A DNA stretch of 64,000 nucleotides, from contig NZ_LCTZ01000002.1 in assembly GCF_001413955.1 (NCBI RefSeq), positions 2,156,501-2,220,500 on the forward strand, given 5' to 3'. Source of the stretch: Flagellimonas eckloniae (GTDB lineage: Bacteria > Bacteroidota > Bacteroidia > Flavobacteriales > Flavobacteriaceae). Positions 51,952 through 61,600 of the stretch are shown here, piece after piece; the first letter of the stretch is position 1; each line of letters starts with the position of its first letter. Under the pieces are notes generated by a model. That model was given only the letters and a program-made list of their open reading frames with translations. It was not told the DNA's origin and did not search any database. The position numbers and the translations under genes are program-made.

Positions 51952-54348
51952 ATGGTAGCGAAGCTCACTAAAGGATTTTGGCCAAAGGTCGCAAGCATTA
52001 TTCTAAGGAATAGAATCCTTATTCTTCTTGGCGTTGCCGCTTTTACGGTTTTTTTGGGCCTTCAGTGGAAAAACATGCAGTTTTCCAATACCGAAGCCAA
52101 TATTCTGCCAGATGATCATCCAGCCACCATACAATACAATGCCTTTAAAAATATTTTTGGTGAAGAAGGAAATGCAATAGTTCTTGCCATTAGGGATTCA
52201 TCCCTATTTACCCCAGATAAATTTAACCGTTGGAATAAACTAAGCAAGCAACTTGAGGCATTTCCAGAAATAGATTTTGTAATATCTACGGACAACCTAA
52301 AAGTTTTGGTAAAGGATAATGATAAACAAGAGTTTGTCATGAAACCCTATATTGAGAATCAGCCAGAAACCAAAGAGGAGGTGGAAAAGCTTAAAAATCA
52401 CCTTTTCAATGAGCTTCCATTTTACGACAATCTTATTTATAATCCGGAAAGCGGAACCATACAGACCATTGCCTATTTGGACAAGGATATTATGAACACC
52501 GCTGTTCGGAATGAGTTTATCCTTAACGATCTTGCGGATCTTGTTGACAGTTTTGAAGAAGAAACCAGTCTTGATGTACGCGTATCTGGCATGCCTTATA
52601 TACGTACTTGGAACACAAAATCCATTGTTGATGAAATTGGAATCTTTATCGTTGCAGCATTACTGGTTACCTCAATCATATTTTTCTTCTTTTTCAGAAG
52701 TTTTAGGGCCACTTTAATTTCAATGTGCGTAGTAATTATTGGTGTTATGTGGGCCTTTGGAATCTTAGGTCTCTTACGTTATGAAATCACGATTCTTACG
52801 GCGCTTATCCCTCCTCTAATTATTGTAATAGGGATTCCCAACTGCATTTTCCTAATCAACAAATACCAGCAAGAGGTCAAAAAACATGGAAATCAGGCGC
52901 TATCATTGCAACGTGTCATTTCCAAAATTGGCAACGCCACCCTTATGACCAATATTACCACGGCTTCGGGTTTTGCGACATTCATTATTCTGGATAGTGA
53001 CCTACTTAAGGAATTTGGCATTGTAGCCTCAATAAACATTATCGGCATTTTTATCTTATCGCTGTTGATTATCCCAATTGTCTACAGCTTTATGCCACTT
53101 CCAAAGAACAAACATTTAAAACATCTCAATAAAAAATGGATTGACATCTTTGTCAATTGGATGGAACGGATGGTTCGGCATCACCGCATAGGTGTTTATA
53201 TTACCTCTGTCATCGTTTTGGTATTGAGTATTGTTGGAATTTATCAAATAGAGATTACAGGGAGTAGGATTGAAGATTTGCCCAAAGACACGCATTATTT
53301 TAAAGATATCCGCTTTTTTGAGGAAGAGTTTGATGGAATTATGCCCATGGAGATTGTGGTAGACACCAAGAAAAAGAATGGAGCCATAAAACCTGCAACT
53401 TTAAGACGAATGGATCAATTGGGGACAATTATTGAGGAAACACCGGAACTTTCCAAACCAATATCCTTGGTAAATCTAATTAAGTATTCCAAACAGGCTT
53501 TCTATAATGGAATCCCTAAATATTACCAATTACCAACATCACAGGAAAATACATTTATAATGGATGTGGCCAGAAAATCTTCCAATGATGGAAACATTCT
53601 GGAAAGCTTTGTGGATAGTACGGGTCAAACAGCACGCATAACAACCTATTTACGCGATGTTAAAATTGATCGCATGGAAGAAATTGAGCAAGACATGCAA
53701 CAATCTATTGCCAAACTTTTTCCCGCCGAACGGTTTAACGTCTTTATTACAGGAAAAGCGTTGTTGTTTTTAAAGGGAACTAAATATCTGGTCAAAAATT
53801 TATTGCTTTCATTGGCACTAGCCATCGGACTAATTTCCCTGTTTATGGCTTATTTGTTCCGTTCCTTTAGAATGATCATAATTTCCTTGGTTCCTAACCT
53901 CCTTCCATTGGTAATTACGGCAGGATTAATGGGCTATCTTGGAGTTCCTATAAAACCCTCAACAATTCTAGTATTCAGTATTGCATTTGGTATTTCCGTG
54001 GATGATACAATTCATTTTCTCGCAAAGTACAGGCAAGAACTGGCCGCAAATCGATGGCAAATTAAAAAATCTGTTTACGCCGCACTTCGTGAAACCGGTG
54101 TAAGCATGTTCTACACTTCCATTGTACTTTTCTTTGGGTTCTCCGTTTTTATAATTTCAAGTTTTGGCGGAACAAAAGCTTTGGGTGGATTGGTTTCGGC
54201 TACTTTACTTTTTGCGATGCTTGCCAATCTTGTTTTACTTCCATCGCTATTGCTTTCGTTGGAAAGAAGTATTGCCAACAAGGAAGTACTCAAAAAACCA
54301 CAGATAGATATCTTACCAAAAGACGAGGTTAACCTCAAAGACAAATAG
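51952..54348 (+). CDS. RND-superfamily transporter (MMPL/HpnN type)
   Basis: An inner-membrane transporter of 798 residues with the RND layout: first helix at about 20-35, a periplasmic loop (35-225), a five-helix block (225-390), a second helix and loop (410-615), and a second block (620-775). GISVDDTIHFLAKYRQE in the second block carries the Asp pair expected to bind protons. The type exports lipids or hydrophobic molecules, but the substrate here cannot be told. It is a single gene between frr and asnS. Confidence 0.88.
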   Translation: MVAKLTKGFWPKVASIILRNRILILLGVAAFTVFLGLQWKNMQFSNTEANILPDDHPATIQYNAFKNIFGEEGNAIVLAIRDSSLFTPDKFNRWNKLSKQLEAFPEIDFVISTDNLKVLVKDNDKQEFVMKPYIENQPETKEEVEKLKNHLFNELPFYDNLIYNPESGTIQTIAYLDKDIMNTAVRNEFILNDLADLVDSFEEETSLDVRVSGMPYIRTWNTKSIVDEIGIFIVAALLVTSIIFFFFFRSFRATLISMCVVIIGVMWAFGILGLLRYEITILTALIPPLIIVIGIPNCIFLINKYQQEVKKHGNQALSLQRVISKIGNATLMTNITTASGFATFIILDSDLLKEFGIVASINIIGIFILSLLIIPIVYSFMPLPKNKHLKHLNKKWIDIFVNWMERMVRHHRIGVYITSVIVLVLSIVGIYQIEITGSRIEDLPKDTHYFKDIRFFEEEFDGIMPMEIVVDTKKKNGAIKPATLRRMDQLGTIIEETPELSKPISLVNLIKYSKQAFYNGIPKYYQLPTSQENTFIMDVARKSSNDGNILESFVDSTGQTARITTYLRDVKIDRMEEIEQDMQQSIAKLFPAERFNVFITGKALLFLKGTKYLVKNLLLSLALAIGLISLFMAYLFRSFRMIIISLVPNLLPLVITAGLMGYLGVPIKPSTILVFSIAFGISVDDTIHFLAKYRQELAANRWQIKKSVYAALRETGVSMFYTSIVLFFGFSVFIISSFGGTKALGGLVSATLLFAMLANLVLLPSLLLSLERSIANKEVLKKPQIDILPKDEVNLKDK

Positions 54349-54439
54349 CGCCGCGGACATCTAATAAATATGCAGGTTCCATTGCTATCGTTTTTGACCA
54401 AAAACCTATCTTTACCGCTTAATTTACGACAGCTTGAAA

Positions 54440-55873
54440 ATGAACTCTTATTCGATTAAAGAATTGCTTAACAAGCAACCAATTGGAGATTCCGTTGAAA
54501 TAAACGGATGGGTAAAAACATTTAGAAGTAACCGGTTTATTGCCTTAAATGATGGGTCTACCATACACAATTTACAATGTGTCGTTGACTTTGAAAACTT
54601 TGATGATAATTTGCTCAAACAAATTTCCACAGGTGCAGCCCTAAAAATTTCAGGCACACTTGTAGAAAGTCAGGGAAGAGGGCAAAGTGTTGAAATTCAG
54701 GCTACGAATGTTTTTGTTCATGGTACTGCCGATCCAGAAACATATCCCATTCAGCCAAAAAAACATTCTTTGGAGTTTTTAAGGGAAAAAGCGCACCTAA
54801 GAGTTCGCACAAATACATTTTCTGCTGTCATGAGAGTTCGTTCTACCCTATCATTTGCAGTTCATAGTTATTTTCAGCAAAATGGATTTTACTATATGAA
54901 TGCTCCAATTATTACCGGGTCTGATGCCGAAGGTGCTGGAGAAATGTTCAGGGTGAGTACACTGGACACCAAGAATCCACCCTTAGATGAAAACGGAAAA
55001 GTGGACTATTCCCAAGATTTCTTTGGGAAAGAGACAAATCTTACCGTTTCAGGGCAACTGGAAGCTGAAACCTACGCTATGGGACTTGGCAAAGTGTACA
55101 CTTTTGGACCCACTTTCAGAGCTGAAAATTCGAATACATCTCGACATCTATCGGAATTTTGGATGATTGAACCCGAAATGGCTTTCCATGATTTGGATGC
55201 CAATATGGATTTGACCGAAGATTTTATCAAATGGACAATTCAATATGTTTTAGATAATTGTAAAGATGACCTTGAGTTTTTGGAGAAACGCCTTTTGGAC
55301 GAAGAGAAATCAAAACCTCAAAATGAACGATCGGAAATGGCTTTGATAGAAAAACTCAAATTTGTTGTGGAGAACAACTTTAAAAGGGTTAGTTATACAG
55401 AGGCCTTAGATATTCTAAAGAACAGCAAACCAAATAAAAAGAAGAAGTTTCAATTTCCCATCAATGAATGGGGAGCTGACCTGCAAAGTGAACATGAACG
55501 TTTCTTGGTAGAAAAACATTTTAAATGTCCTGTCATCCTTTTTGACTATCCAGCCAAAATAAAGGCATTCTATATGCGCTTAAACGAGGACGAAAAGACA
55601 GTTAGGGCCATGGATGTACTATTTCCAGGTATTGGAGAAATTGTTGGAGGTTCGCAACGTGAAGAGCGGCTAGAGGTGCTTCAACAAAAAATAAAGGACT
55701 TGGATATTGATGAAAAAGAACTCTGGTGGTATCTGGATCTTAGGCGATTTGGAACCGCTGTGCATAGTGGATTCGGACTTGGTTTTGAACGTTTGGTTCA
55801 GTTTACGACCGGAATGGGAAATATAAGGGATGTTATTCCTTATCCTAGAACTCCACAGAATGCAGAGTTTTAA
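54440..55873 (+). CDS. asnS: Asparaginyl-tRNA synthetase
   Basis: Charges tRNA-Asn, class IIb, 477 residues from the ATG at 54440. A TTG two codons upstream is in frame but less likely. The N-terminal OB fold (VEINGWVKTFRSNRFIALND) binds the anticodon; the catalytic domain has GPTFRAENSNTSRHLSEFW (motif 2) and GFGLGFERLVQF (motif 3). Standard length. Confidence 0.97.
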   Translation: MNSYSIKELLNKQPIGDSVEINGWVKTFRSNRFIALNDGSTIHNLQCVVDFENFDDNLLKQISTGAALKISGTLVESQGRGQSVEIQATNVFVHGTADPETYPIQPKKHSLEFLREKAHLRVRTNTFSAVMRVRSTLSFAVHSYFQQNGFYYMNAPIITGSDAEGAGEMFRVSTLDTKNPPLDENGKVDYSQDFFGKETNLTVSGQLEAETYAMGLGKVYTFGPTFRAENSNTSRHLSEFWMIEPEMAFHDLDANMDLTEDFIKWTIQYVLDNCKDDLEFLEKRLLDEEKSKPQNERSEMALIEKLKFVVENNFKRVSYTEALDILKNSKPNKKKKFQFPINEWGADLQSEHERFLVEKHFKCPVILFDYPAKIKAFYMRLNEDEKTVRAMDVLFPGIGEIVGGSQREERLEVLQQKIKDLDIDEKELWWYLDLRRFGTAVHSGFGLGFERLVQFTTGMGNIRDVIPYPRTPQNAEF

Positions 55874-55916
55874 ATTGAATGCTTAAATTTATATAGAAGG
55901 AAGATTATACATCTTT

Positions 55917-57371
55917 ATGCTAAAGCAACATCTACAGTTTAAACTTTCCCAGAAACTATCTCCGCAGCAGATACAGCTCATGAAGCTAATTCAGTTGCCG
56001 ACACAGGCTTTTGAACAACGCCTAAAACAGGAACTTGAGGAAAATCCAGCACTTGAAAGCGGAAAAGCGGAGAGTGAAACAGATGATGCTTTTGATGAAA
56101 GCTATGATGATTCTGCGGATAGTGAAACCATTTCCGCCGAAGAAATCAATATTGATGATTATTTAAGTGATGATGAGATTCCCGACTATAGGACCCAGAC
56201 TAGCAATTATAGTCCAGATGATGATGAAAAAAGTATTCCTTATGCAGCCGGAACGTCCTTTAACCAATATTTGCTGAATCAACTTAATACCATATATCTG
56301 GATGATGAGGAATGGGCCATTGCCGAATTTTTGGTGGGCAGCGTGGATGAAAGTGGCTACATACGAAGACCGCTAACGGATATTATGGATGATCTTGCTT
56401 TTACTCAGAATATCTATGTAGAAGAAGATAAAATTGAGAGTGTCCTCAAAACTGTTCAAGAGCTTGACCCTCCAGGTGTAGCTGCAAGATCTTTGGGCGA
56501 GTGTCTCATCATTCAATTAAAACGGAAAGAAAAAACACCAGAAGTTGAGCTTGCAATTTCAATTTTGGAAAAGTCGTTTGATCAGTTTACAAAAAAACAT
56601 TACTCCAAGCTTACCCAAAAGCATCATGTTAATGAAGAGCAACTCAAGGATGCTATTTCAGAAATTGAAAAACTGAACCCAAAACCTGGGGGCTCATATG
56701 CTGGCAACACACGAATTATTGAACATATTGTCCCTGATTTTTCCATTAAGATTGTTGAAGGCGAACTGGAACTGACATTGAACGGAAGAAATGCACCGGA
56801 ACTTCACGTTTCCCGGGATTATAACAATATGCTGGAGGGTTATAAAAATTCCAAGGAAAAATCAAAATCCCAAAAAGACACTGTACTTTTCATAAAGCAA
56901 AAGCTAGATGCTGCCAAATGGTTCATAGATGCCATTAAGCAAAGACAACAGACTTTGTTTATTACTATGAGTACCATTATGAACTATCAAAAAGAGTATT
57001 TTTTGAGCGGAGACGAGCGTAAGTTGCGCCCCATGATCTTAAAAGATATTGCTGATCAAATTCATATGGATGTTTCTACGGTATCAAGAGTAGCGAACAG
57101 TAAATATGTGGATACTCCTTATGGAACAAAATTAATCAAGGAATACTTCTCCGAATCCATGAAAAATGAGCAAGGAGAGGATGTATCGACAAAAGAAATT
57201 AAAAAGATTTTGGAAACTGTTATTGGTGAAGAGGAAAAGAAAAAACCTTTAACAGATGATAAATTGGCAAAAATTCTTAAGGAACGTGGATATCCCATTG
57301 CCAGAAGAACTGTTGCCAAATACAGGGAGCAGTTGGGCATATCCGTGGCCAGATTAAGAAAGCAAATTTAA
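55917..57371 (+). CDS. rpoN: RNA polymerase sigma-54 factor
   Basis: Alternative sigma factor that needs AAA+ activators, 484 residues. The N-terminus is the Gln-rich region I (LKQHLQFKLSQKLSPQQIQL), followed by an acidic region II, the core-binding domain (ELDPPGVAARSLGECL), an HTH with KDIADQIHMDVSTVSRV, and the RpoN box ARRTVAKYRE near the C-terminus. All hallmarks are intact. Its stop codon and the start of the next gene overlap by one base. An AAGGAAG upstream may be a ribosome binding site. Confidence 0.98.
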   Translation: MLKQHLQFKLSQKLSPQQIQLMKLIQLPTQAFEQRLKQELEENPALESGKAESETDDAFDESYDDSADSETISAEEINIDDYLSDDEIPDYRTQTSNYSPDDDEKSIPYAAGTSFNQYLLNQLNTIYLDDEEWAIAEFLVGSVDESGYIRRPLTDIMDDLAFTQNIYVEEDKIESVLKTVQELDPPGVAARSLGECLIIQLKRKEKTPEVELAISILEKSFDQFTKKHYSKLTQKHHVNEEQLKDAISEIEKLNPKPGGSYAGNTRIIEHIVPDFSIKIVEGELELTLNGRNAPELHVSRDYNNMLEGYKNSKEKSKSQKDTVLFIKQKLDAAKWFIDAIKQRQQTLFITMSTIMNYQKEYFLSGDERKLRPMILKDIADQIHMDVSTVSRVANSKYVDTPYGTKLIKEYFSESMKNEQGEDVSTKEIKKILETVIGEEEKKKPLTDDKLAKILKERGYPIARRTVAKYREQLGISVARLRKQI

Positions 57372-57973
57372 TGCGCCATTTCCTAAATATTATTTCCTAT
57401 ATTTTTCATCCTTTATTTATTCCTATTGGAGGCACCGCTCTATACTTTTTGGTAGCGCCATATAGCACCTTGGAAATACAAAGTGGGAACATTCTTCCCA
57501 TATTCATTCTTACGGTAATTATTCCAATTATTTTTTTTCTGATACTTAAAAACCTAGGGGTAATCAGTTCTATATTTCTACCAAGCGTTCAAGAACGCAA
57601 ATACCCTCTTTACATTAGTTGTATTCTTTTACTGATGGTTTTATACAAGGTAATCCCTAACAACTATGTACATGAGCTATTTTATTTTTTTACAGGTCTT
57701 TTAACCGCAACAAGTGCGGCCATTGTACTTTTATTTTTAAAATTTAAGACCAGTATTCATCTTTTGGGAATGGGTAGTATACTGATGTTCATGATTGGTC
57801 TGAGTATCCGTTTTGAAACAAACATCACTATTGCCATAAGCATATTCACTTTACTTACTGGTCTTGTTGCCACTTCAAGATTATATCTAAAAGCACATAG
57901 TAAAACAGAATTATTGATTGGGTTTATTATTGGAACCTGTTCGCAGCTTATTATTTTGAAGTATTGGTTATAA
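57371..57973 (+). CDS. Conserved membrane protein following rpoN
   Basis: A 200-residue integral membrane protein with about six hydrophobic segments, the first starting at residue 4. A conserved-looking cytoplasmic or loop motif VQERKYPLY sits between helices 2 and 3. It resembles small PAP2-like membrane proteins but lacks recognisable phosphatase motifs, so I leave it unassigned. Its start is fused to the rpoN stop, so it is cotranslated. Its 3' end overlaps the convergent PorT-like gene by 6 nt. Confidence 0.8.
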   Translation: MRHFLNIISYIFHPLFIPIGGTALYFLVAPYSTLEIQSGNILPIFILTVIIPIIFFLILKNLGVISSIFLPSVQERKYPLYISCILLLMVLYKVIPNNYVHELFYFFTGLLTATSAAIVLLFLKFKTSIHLLGMGSILMFMIGLSIRFETNITIAISIFTLLTGLVATSRLYLKAHSKTELLIGFIIGTCSQLIILKYWL

Positions 57974-58651
57974 GATATAGAAGATAACACCTATTCGCAA
58001 TATACCCATAGTGATTAGTTCACCACTTTCAATGCCAACATCATCTTTCAGTAAAGGATTTAAGCCATAATAGGCATGAATATTCCACGTATTATATCCA
58101 AAATTTAGTTGTAATCCATATTGTAAATTCTGGATATCATCATTTGAAAATGCTGTTGTATTTGAATCTGTCACCAATTTTGACCTGCCGGAAAAGACAT
58201 AACCCAATTTGACCCCTGCATAAATTCTCCAAAACTTATACTCATCTACCGTTGAGGTTCTCCATCTTAATTCTAAAGGAATTTCTATGGCATGGGTCTC
58301 AAACTTACTTCGCTTATAATCTGAAGTCAAAACTTCATATGCTATAACATTGTCAGTTTTACTCGCTCCTATATTGCTATAGTACGAATTAGTGGCGTAG
58401 CCGAGTCCCAATCCCAAGCCAAAATTTCTTTTTTGATTAAACGGGATGTCTTTTATAAATCCGGTTTGTACACTGTATGACAAACTACTCTGAACAATGT
58501 TTGATGGTTTCTCCAAGAGGAGATTAAATCCCAAACCAACATAAAATTGATCCTCGAGGTATTTATCATCTTCTACAGCTTTTGGGCTCTCCTGAGCCTT
58601 AATACCAAGACAAAAAAGAAGATAGCATAATAAAAACAAATAGTTTCTCAT
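57968..58651 (-). CDS. PorT-like outer-membrane beta-barrel protein
   Basis: A 227-residue exported protein: signal peptide ending GIKAQ, an acidic start, then alternating beta strands (QFYVGLGFNLLLE, FGLGLGLGYATNSYY, HAIEIPLELRWR, WRIYAGVKLGYVFSG) ending in aromatic-rich strands. This is the pattern of PorT/OMP_b-brl_2 proteins, one of which is needed for type IX secretion. I cannot tell whether this one is. The ATG at 58651 gives the signal; 58678 is upstream in frame but adds nothing conserved. Confidence 0.82.
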   Translation of the reverse strand: MRNYLFLLCYLLFCLGIKAQESPKAVEDDKYLEDQFYVGLGFNLLLEKPSNIVQSSLSYSVQTGFIKDIPFNQKRNFGLGLGLGYATNSYYSNIGASKTDNVIAYEVLTSDYKRSKFETHAIEIPLELRWRTSTVDEYKFWRIYAGVKLGYVFSGRSKLVTDSNTTAFSNDDIQNLQYGLQLNFGYNTWNIHAYYGLNPLLKDDVGIESGELITMGILRIGVIFYIL

Positions 58652-58670
58652 TTGCACTAGTCTAATACTA

Positions 58671-58705
58671 AAAAACAATCCAAATTAATCATTTGGATTG
58701 TTTTT
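58671..58705. terminator. Terminator after the second ExbD pair
   Basis: A 15-bp perfect stem, AAAAACAATCCAAAT and its inverse, with loop TAATC and T runs on both strands. Confidence 0.9.
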
Positions 58706-58724
58706 TAGATGTACTTGCTTCAAC

Positions 58725-59204
58725 TTATTTTATATTGGTAAATGCATTGCCTTCATAGGTAGTATAATTCACCTTCAATAAATTTACTTTTCGTAGTTCC
58801 TCTTTAATATCTGATACTATCCCAACCTTGACATCTTTATCAACTTTTAATGAAACCGTTACCAAATTTCTAATCGCATCTGGTTTTTTAGATAGCTCGG
58901 ATAAGACGTAGGGAGCCACATCATTTACATTTGCCAACTTATTATCTAATTGAATTCTTGGTTCCGTTCCAAGCACCTCTACTAATTCTCGGGATGGCTT
59001 TCCAACAAATATTTCAATAATCCTGTCTTTCTTTTCCAGTTTCTTGACCTCCTTGGCATTCGGCAGGTTATTATCTACCAAGAGTGTATTGTTTTTAATG
59101 GTGGTAACCGTCATAAAAAAGAACAATAACATAAAAACAATATCTGGAAGTGATGCCGTTGAAATGGCGGGGAATCTATTTTTTGTTTTTCTATAATTTT
59201 TCAT
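58725..59204 (-). CDS. exbD: ExbD/TolR-type transport protein, pair 2 short member
   Basis: A 159-residue energiser subunit that couples the proton gradient to TonB-type or other envelope machines. One transmembrane helix near residues 20-40 carries SLPDIVFMLLFFFMTVT with the key proton-binding Asp. A periplasmic domain follows (RIIEIFVGKPSREL). It overlaps none of its neighbours and is 10 bp after the long ExbD of the same pair. It is a paralogue of 60013-60495. Confidence 0.9.
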   Translation of the reverse strand: MKNYRKTKNRFPAISTASLPDIVFMLLFFFMTVTTIKNNTLLVDNNLPNAKEVKKLEKKDRIIEIFVGKPSRELVEVLGTEPRIQLDNKLANVNDVAPYVLSELSKKPDAIRNLVTVSLKVDKDVKVGIVSDIKEELRKVNLLKVNYTTYEGNAFTNIK

Positions 59205-59214
59205 GATATCAGTT

Positions 59215-59835
59215 TTAGAAATTCATATTTGTTTGGGCTTCTGATAAGCTCATAGGGAACATACTTCTTATCTGATTGATGTTTTCCTTGAGTTCAGATT
59301 TGGTTTTAGCACTGGTTTTTGAGTCAAAATATGCTTTTTCCATTTCGGTGAAATCGCTCTTAAACAATCTTTGCGCTTCCCTGTTTCTAAGCATATTATA
59401 TGCAGCAGTCAATTCGTTTTGTACAAGGATATATGTTCCATATGCTGCCTCTCTATCACTACTAAAAGCTATTATTGCTTCATTGGGATTATCAGATGAA
59501 CTGGAACTTCGTTCTCCAAGGCAATAGTTGCAATGATTTTCATTACCAACCATAGTCCCGCCATTATCCAAAAACGTAATGGCCGCATCCTTCAAATCTT
59601 GCATTTGCATCCTATCGTCCTCAACAAAAAGCTCATTATTTTTATTGAGGCTCACTCTAAAAATGTTTCGCTCATTAATGTGTATGGGAGGTGTTGTATC
59701 CGTAGGAGGTAGTTTTCTATCCAAACCCATATCGGTTTGAATTGTTGCTGTTACCAAGAAAAAGATCAATAATAAAAAAGCAATGTCAGCCATTGACCCA
59801 GCATTTACCTCTGGGATTTCATTGTTTCTAGCCAT
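59215..59835 (-). CDS. exbD: ExbD/TolR-type transport protein with CxxC insert, pair 2 long member
   Basis: A 206-residue ExbD homologue, longer than the usual 140-160. The helix reads GSMADIAFLLLIFFLVTAT with the family Asp. The periplasmic part has HCNYCLGER and SSSDNPNEA, an insertion shared with 60507-61112, followed by a helical tail (RNREAQRLFKSDF). The CxxC could form a disulfide or bind a metal. A terminator at 59960-59992 separates it from the upstream pair, so it is probably its own transcript. Confidence 0.88.
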   Translation of the reverse strand: MARNNEIPEVNAGSMADIAFLLLIFFLVTATIQTDMGLDRKLPPTDTTPPIHINERNIFRVSLNKNNELFVEDDRMQMQDLKDAAITFLDNGGTMVGNENHCNYCLGERSSSSSDNPNEAIIAFSSDREAAYGTYILVQNELTAAYNMLRNREAQRLFKSDFTEMEKAYFDSKTSAKTKSELKENINQIRSMFPMSLSEAQTNMNF

Positions 59836-59959
59836 AATAAAAAGTTTTGTTGGAATTAATGATTCTATTTCCCTTTTAGGGGTTATTCATCAATCACAAC
59901 AACTATTCCAAAATGACATATATGGCTGAAAACAAGATGATTACATAAGAGCACATAAA

Positions 59960-59992
59960 AAAGCTCCAAATTATTTTTAATTTGGAGCTTTC
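59960..59992 (-). terminator. Terminator after the first ExbD pair
   Basis: A 14-bp stem, AAAGCTCCAAATTA and its inverse, loop TTTT, with a T-rich tract on the minus strand. It splits the two ExbD pairs into separate transcripts. Confidence 0.85.
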
Positions 59993-60012
59993 CACTAAAT
60001 CTAAGTTATTGC

Positions 60013-60495
60013 TTACTGTAAATTGTTAAAAGCATCTCCTTCGTAGGTCGTGTAGTTGACCTTCAGAGCATTTACTTCTCTTAACTGTTGTTTAATATCA
60101 GCGATAAGACCCATGTTAGCATTTTTATCCACCTTTAGAGCAGTTGTCAACACGTTCTGTAGTTCTTGAGGTTTCTTAGCACGTTCCGCAAGGATATAAG
60201 AGCCTACTTCTTCAACATTGGCAAACTTATCATTCAATTGAATTTTTGGTTCAGTCCCAAAAACCTTTTGATATTCTTGGGTTGGTGTACCAACAAATAT
60301 ATAGATTACCCTATCCTTCTTCTCTAGCTTCTTGATTTCTGTTGCGTTTGGAAGAACATTATCAACCATTAAAGAACTATCTTTCATTGTGGTCACTGTC
60401 ATAAAGAAAAATAGTAACATGAAGACGATATCGGGTAGTGATGCAGTTGATACTGCAGGCAAATCCCCATCCTTCTTTTTTGCAAACTTTGCCAT
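60013..60495 (-). CDS. exbD: ExbD/TolR-type transport protein, pair 1 short member
   Basis: A 160-residue ExbD homologue with helix SLPDIVFMLLFFFMTVT and periplasmic domain RVIYIFVGTPTQEY. It is very close in sequence to 58725-59204. It is downstream of the exbB, small membrane protein and long ExbD genes, the last of an apparent four-gene unit. The Asp of the helix is the proton-relay residue in this family. Confidence 0.9.
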   Translation of the reverse strand: MAKFAKKKDGDLPAVSTASLPDIVFMLLFFFMTVTTMKDSSLMVDNVLPNATEIKKLEKKDRVIYIFVGTPTQEYQKVFGTEPKIQLNDKFANVEEVGSYILAERAKKPQELQNVLTTALKVDKNANMGLIADIKQQLREVNALKVNYTTYEGDAFNNLQ

Positions 60496-60506
60496 TCTAC
60501 TTTAAT

Positions 60507-61112
60507 TTAATTGGTTGATGTTTCTGCTTCCGACAATTTCTGAGGAAACATTTCTTGTATACGCTTTACCTTATCCTTAAGACCTTCTCGTACACTTTCA
60601 GGTGTTTCTGGATTCAAGTATTCAGATTCCATTTTTGTGAAATCTTGACCATATAGACGCTGTGCTTCACGATTACGCAAATCATTGTATGCGCCTACCA
60701 ATTCATTTTGAACGGTTATATAGGTACTGTACTTAGTCTCACGATCATTCTTTAACGAGATAATGGCTTTTGTTGGATTGTCCGATGAAGCTGGGTCTCT
60801 CTTTCCTTTGCAAAACTCACAAGAACCATCTGCTCCGTTCTCCAAAAATGTCTTTGCAGACTCACGTAAATTCCTTAAATCCATCAACTCGTCCTCCACC
60901 AACAATTGACCATTTCTATTGATGTTAACCGTAAAAATGTTCTTTTGCTTGATAACTACATCTTCTTCTGGCGGCTCCATTGGCGGCAACATACGATCTA
61001 ATCCTGCATCTGTCTCAATGGTTGTTGTAACCAAGAAAAAGATAAGTAATAAGAAAGCTATGTCTGCCATAGAACCGGCATTCACTTCTGGTGCTCCATT
61101 TCTTCTAGCCAT
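60507..61112 (-). CDS. exbD: ExbD/TolR-type transport protein with CxxC insert, pair 1 long member
   Basis: A 201-residue ExbD homologue with helix GSMADIAFLLLIFFLVTTT, then a periplasmic domain with SCEFCKGKRDPASSDNPTKA and a helical tail with RNREAQRLYGQDFTKME. The CxxC and SSDNP stretch also occurs in 59215-59835. The partner of ExbB encoded upstream. It lies 14 bp after the small membrane protein gene and 11 bp before the short ExbD. Confidence 0.9.
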   Translation of the reverse strand: MARRNGAPEVNAGSMADIAFLLLIFFLVTTTIETDAGLDRMLPPMEPPEEDVVIKQKNIFTVNINRNGQLLVEDELMDLRNLRESAKTFLENGADGSCEFCKGKRDPASSDNPTKAIISLKNDRETKYSTYITVQNELVGAYNDLRNREAQRLYGQDFTKMESEYLNPETPESVREGLKDKVKRIQEMFPQKLSEAETSTN

Positions 61113-61126
61113 AACTTTTACATTTT

Positions 61127-61573
61127 TTACTTAACAAACATTTTTTTCAATCCTGGAAAAACCATTAAGACAACAGCTACAATGGTTAGGATAAAGAAAA
61201 CGTTTAGTCCCATTCCTATATTCTTGACTGTTCCTTCGGTAGTGCTAAGGTTTGGATTGTTGGCAAATGTATCTACGACTGCATTGGCTTCCTCTGAAGA
61301 TGATAGACCATATGCTATTGCTACAACCACAGCCAATCCACCTATTGCGTACAAGGCTTTTTTAATGCTTCCTGGCGTTGACAACAGTTTTTTGAATCCA
61401 AAAAACACCGTTGAAACCACCGCAATGGCCAACAGAACATACATGATGATAAACATGAAGTTCATAGAACCACTGTTTATAGCATCTGGATCATCACTTG
61501 ACGGCATACCAAACCATAAAGCGGTAGCCAACAGTCCGATAACAATCAGTACTATTTTTATTATTTTATTCAT
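61127..61573 (-). CDS. Small membrane protein between exbB and exbD genes
   Basis: A 148-residue protein with about four hydrophobic segments (near 4-20, 40-62, 77-92 and 122-140). It has no motif I recognise. The gene sits 27 bp after exbB and 14 bp before the long exbD, so it is very likely coexpressed and may help assemble the motor. It is a conserved companion of such clusters in Flavobacteriia as far as I recall, but its function is unknown. Confidence 0.8.
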   Translation of the reverse strand: MNKIIKIVLIVIGLLATALWFGMPSSDDPDAINSGSMNFMFIIMYVLLAIAVVSTVFFGFKKLLSTPGSIKKALYAIGGLAVVVAIAYGLSSSEEANAVVDTFANNPNLSTTEGTVKNIGMGLNVFFILTIVAVVLMVFPGLKKMFVK

Positions 61574-61600
61574 GATTCTCGATAGTTTTTAATTTCGTAA

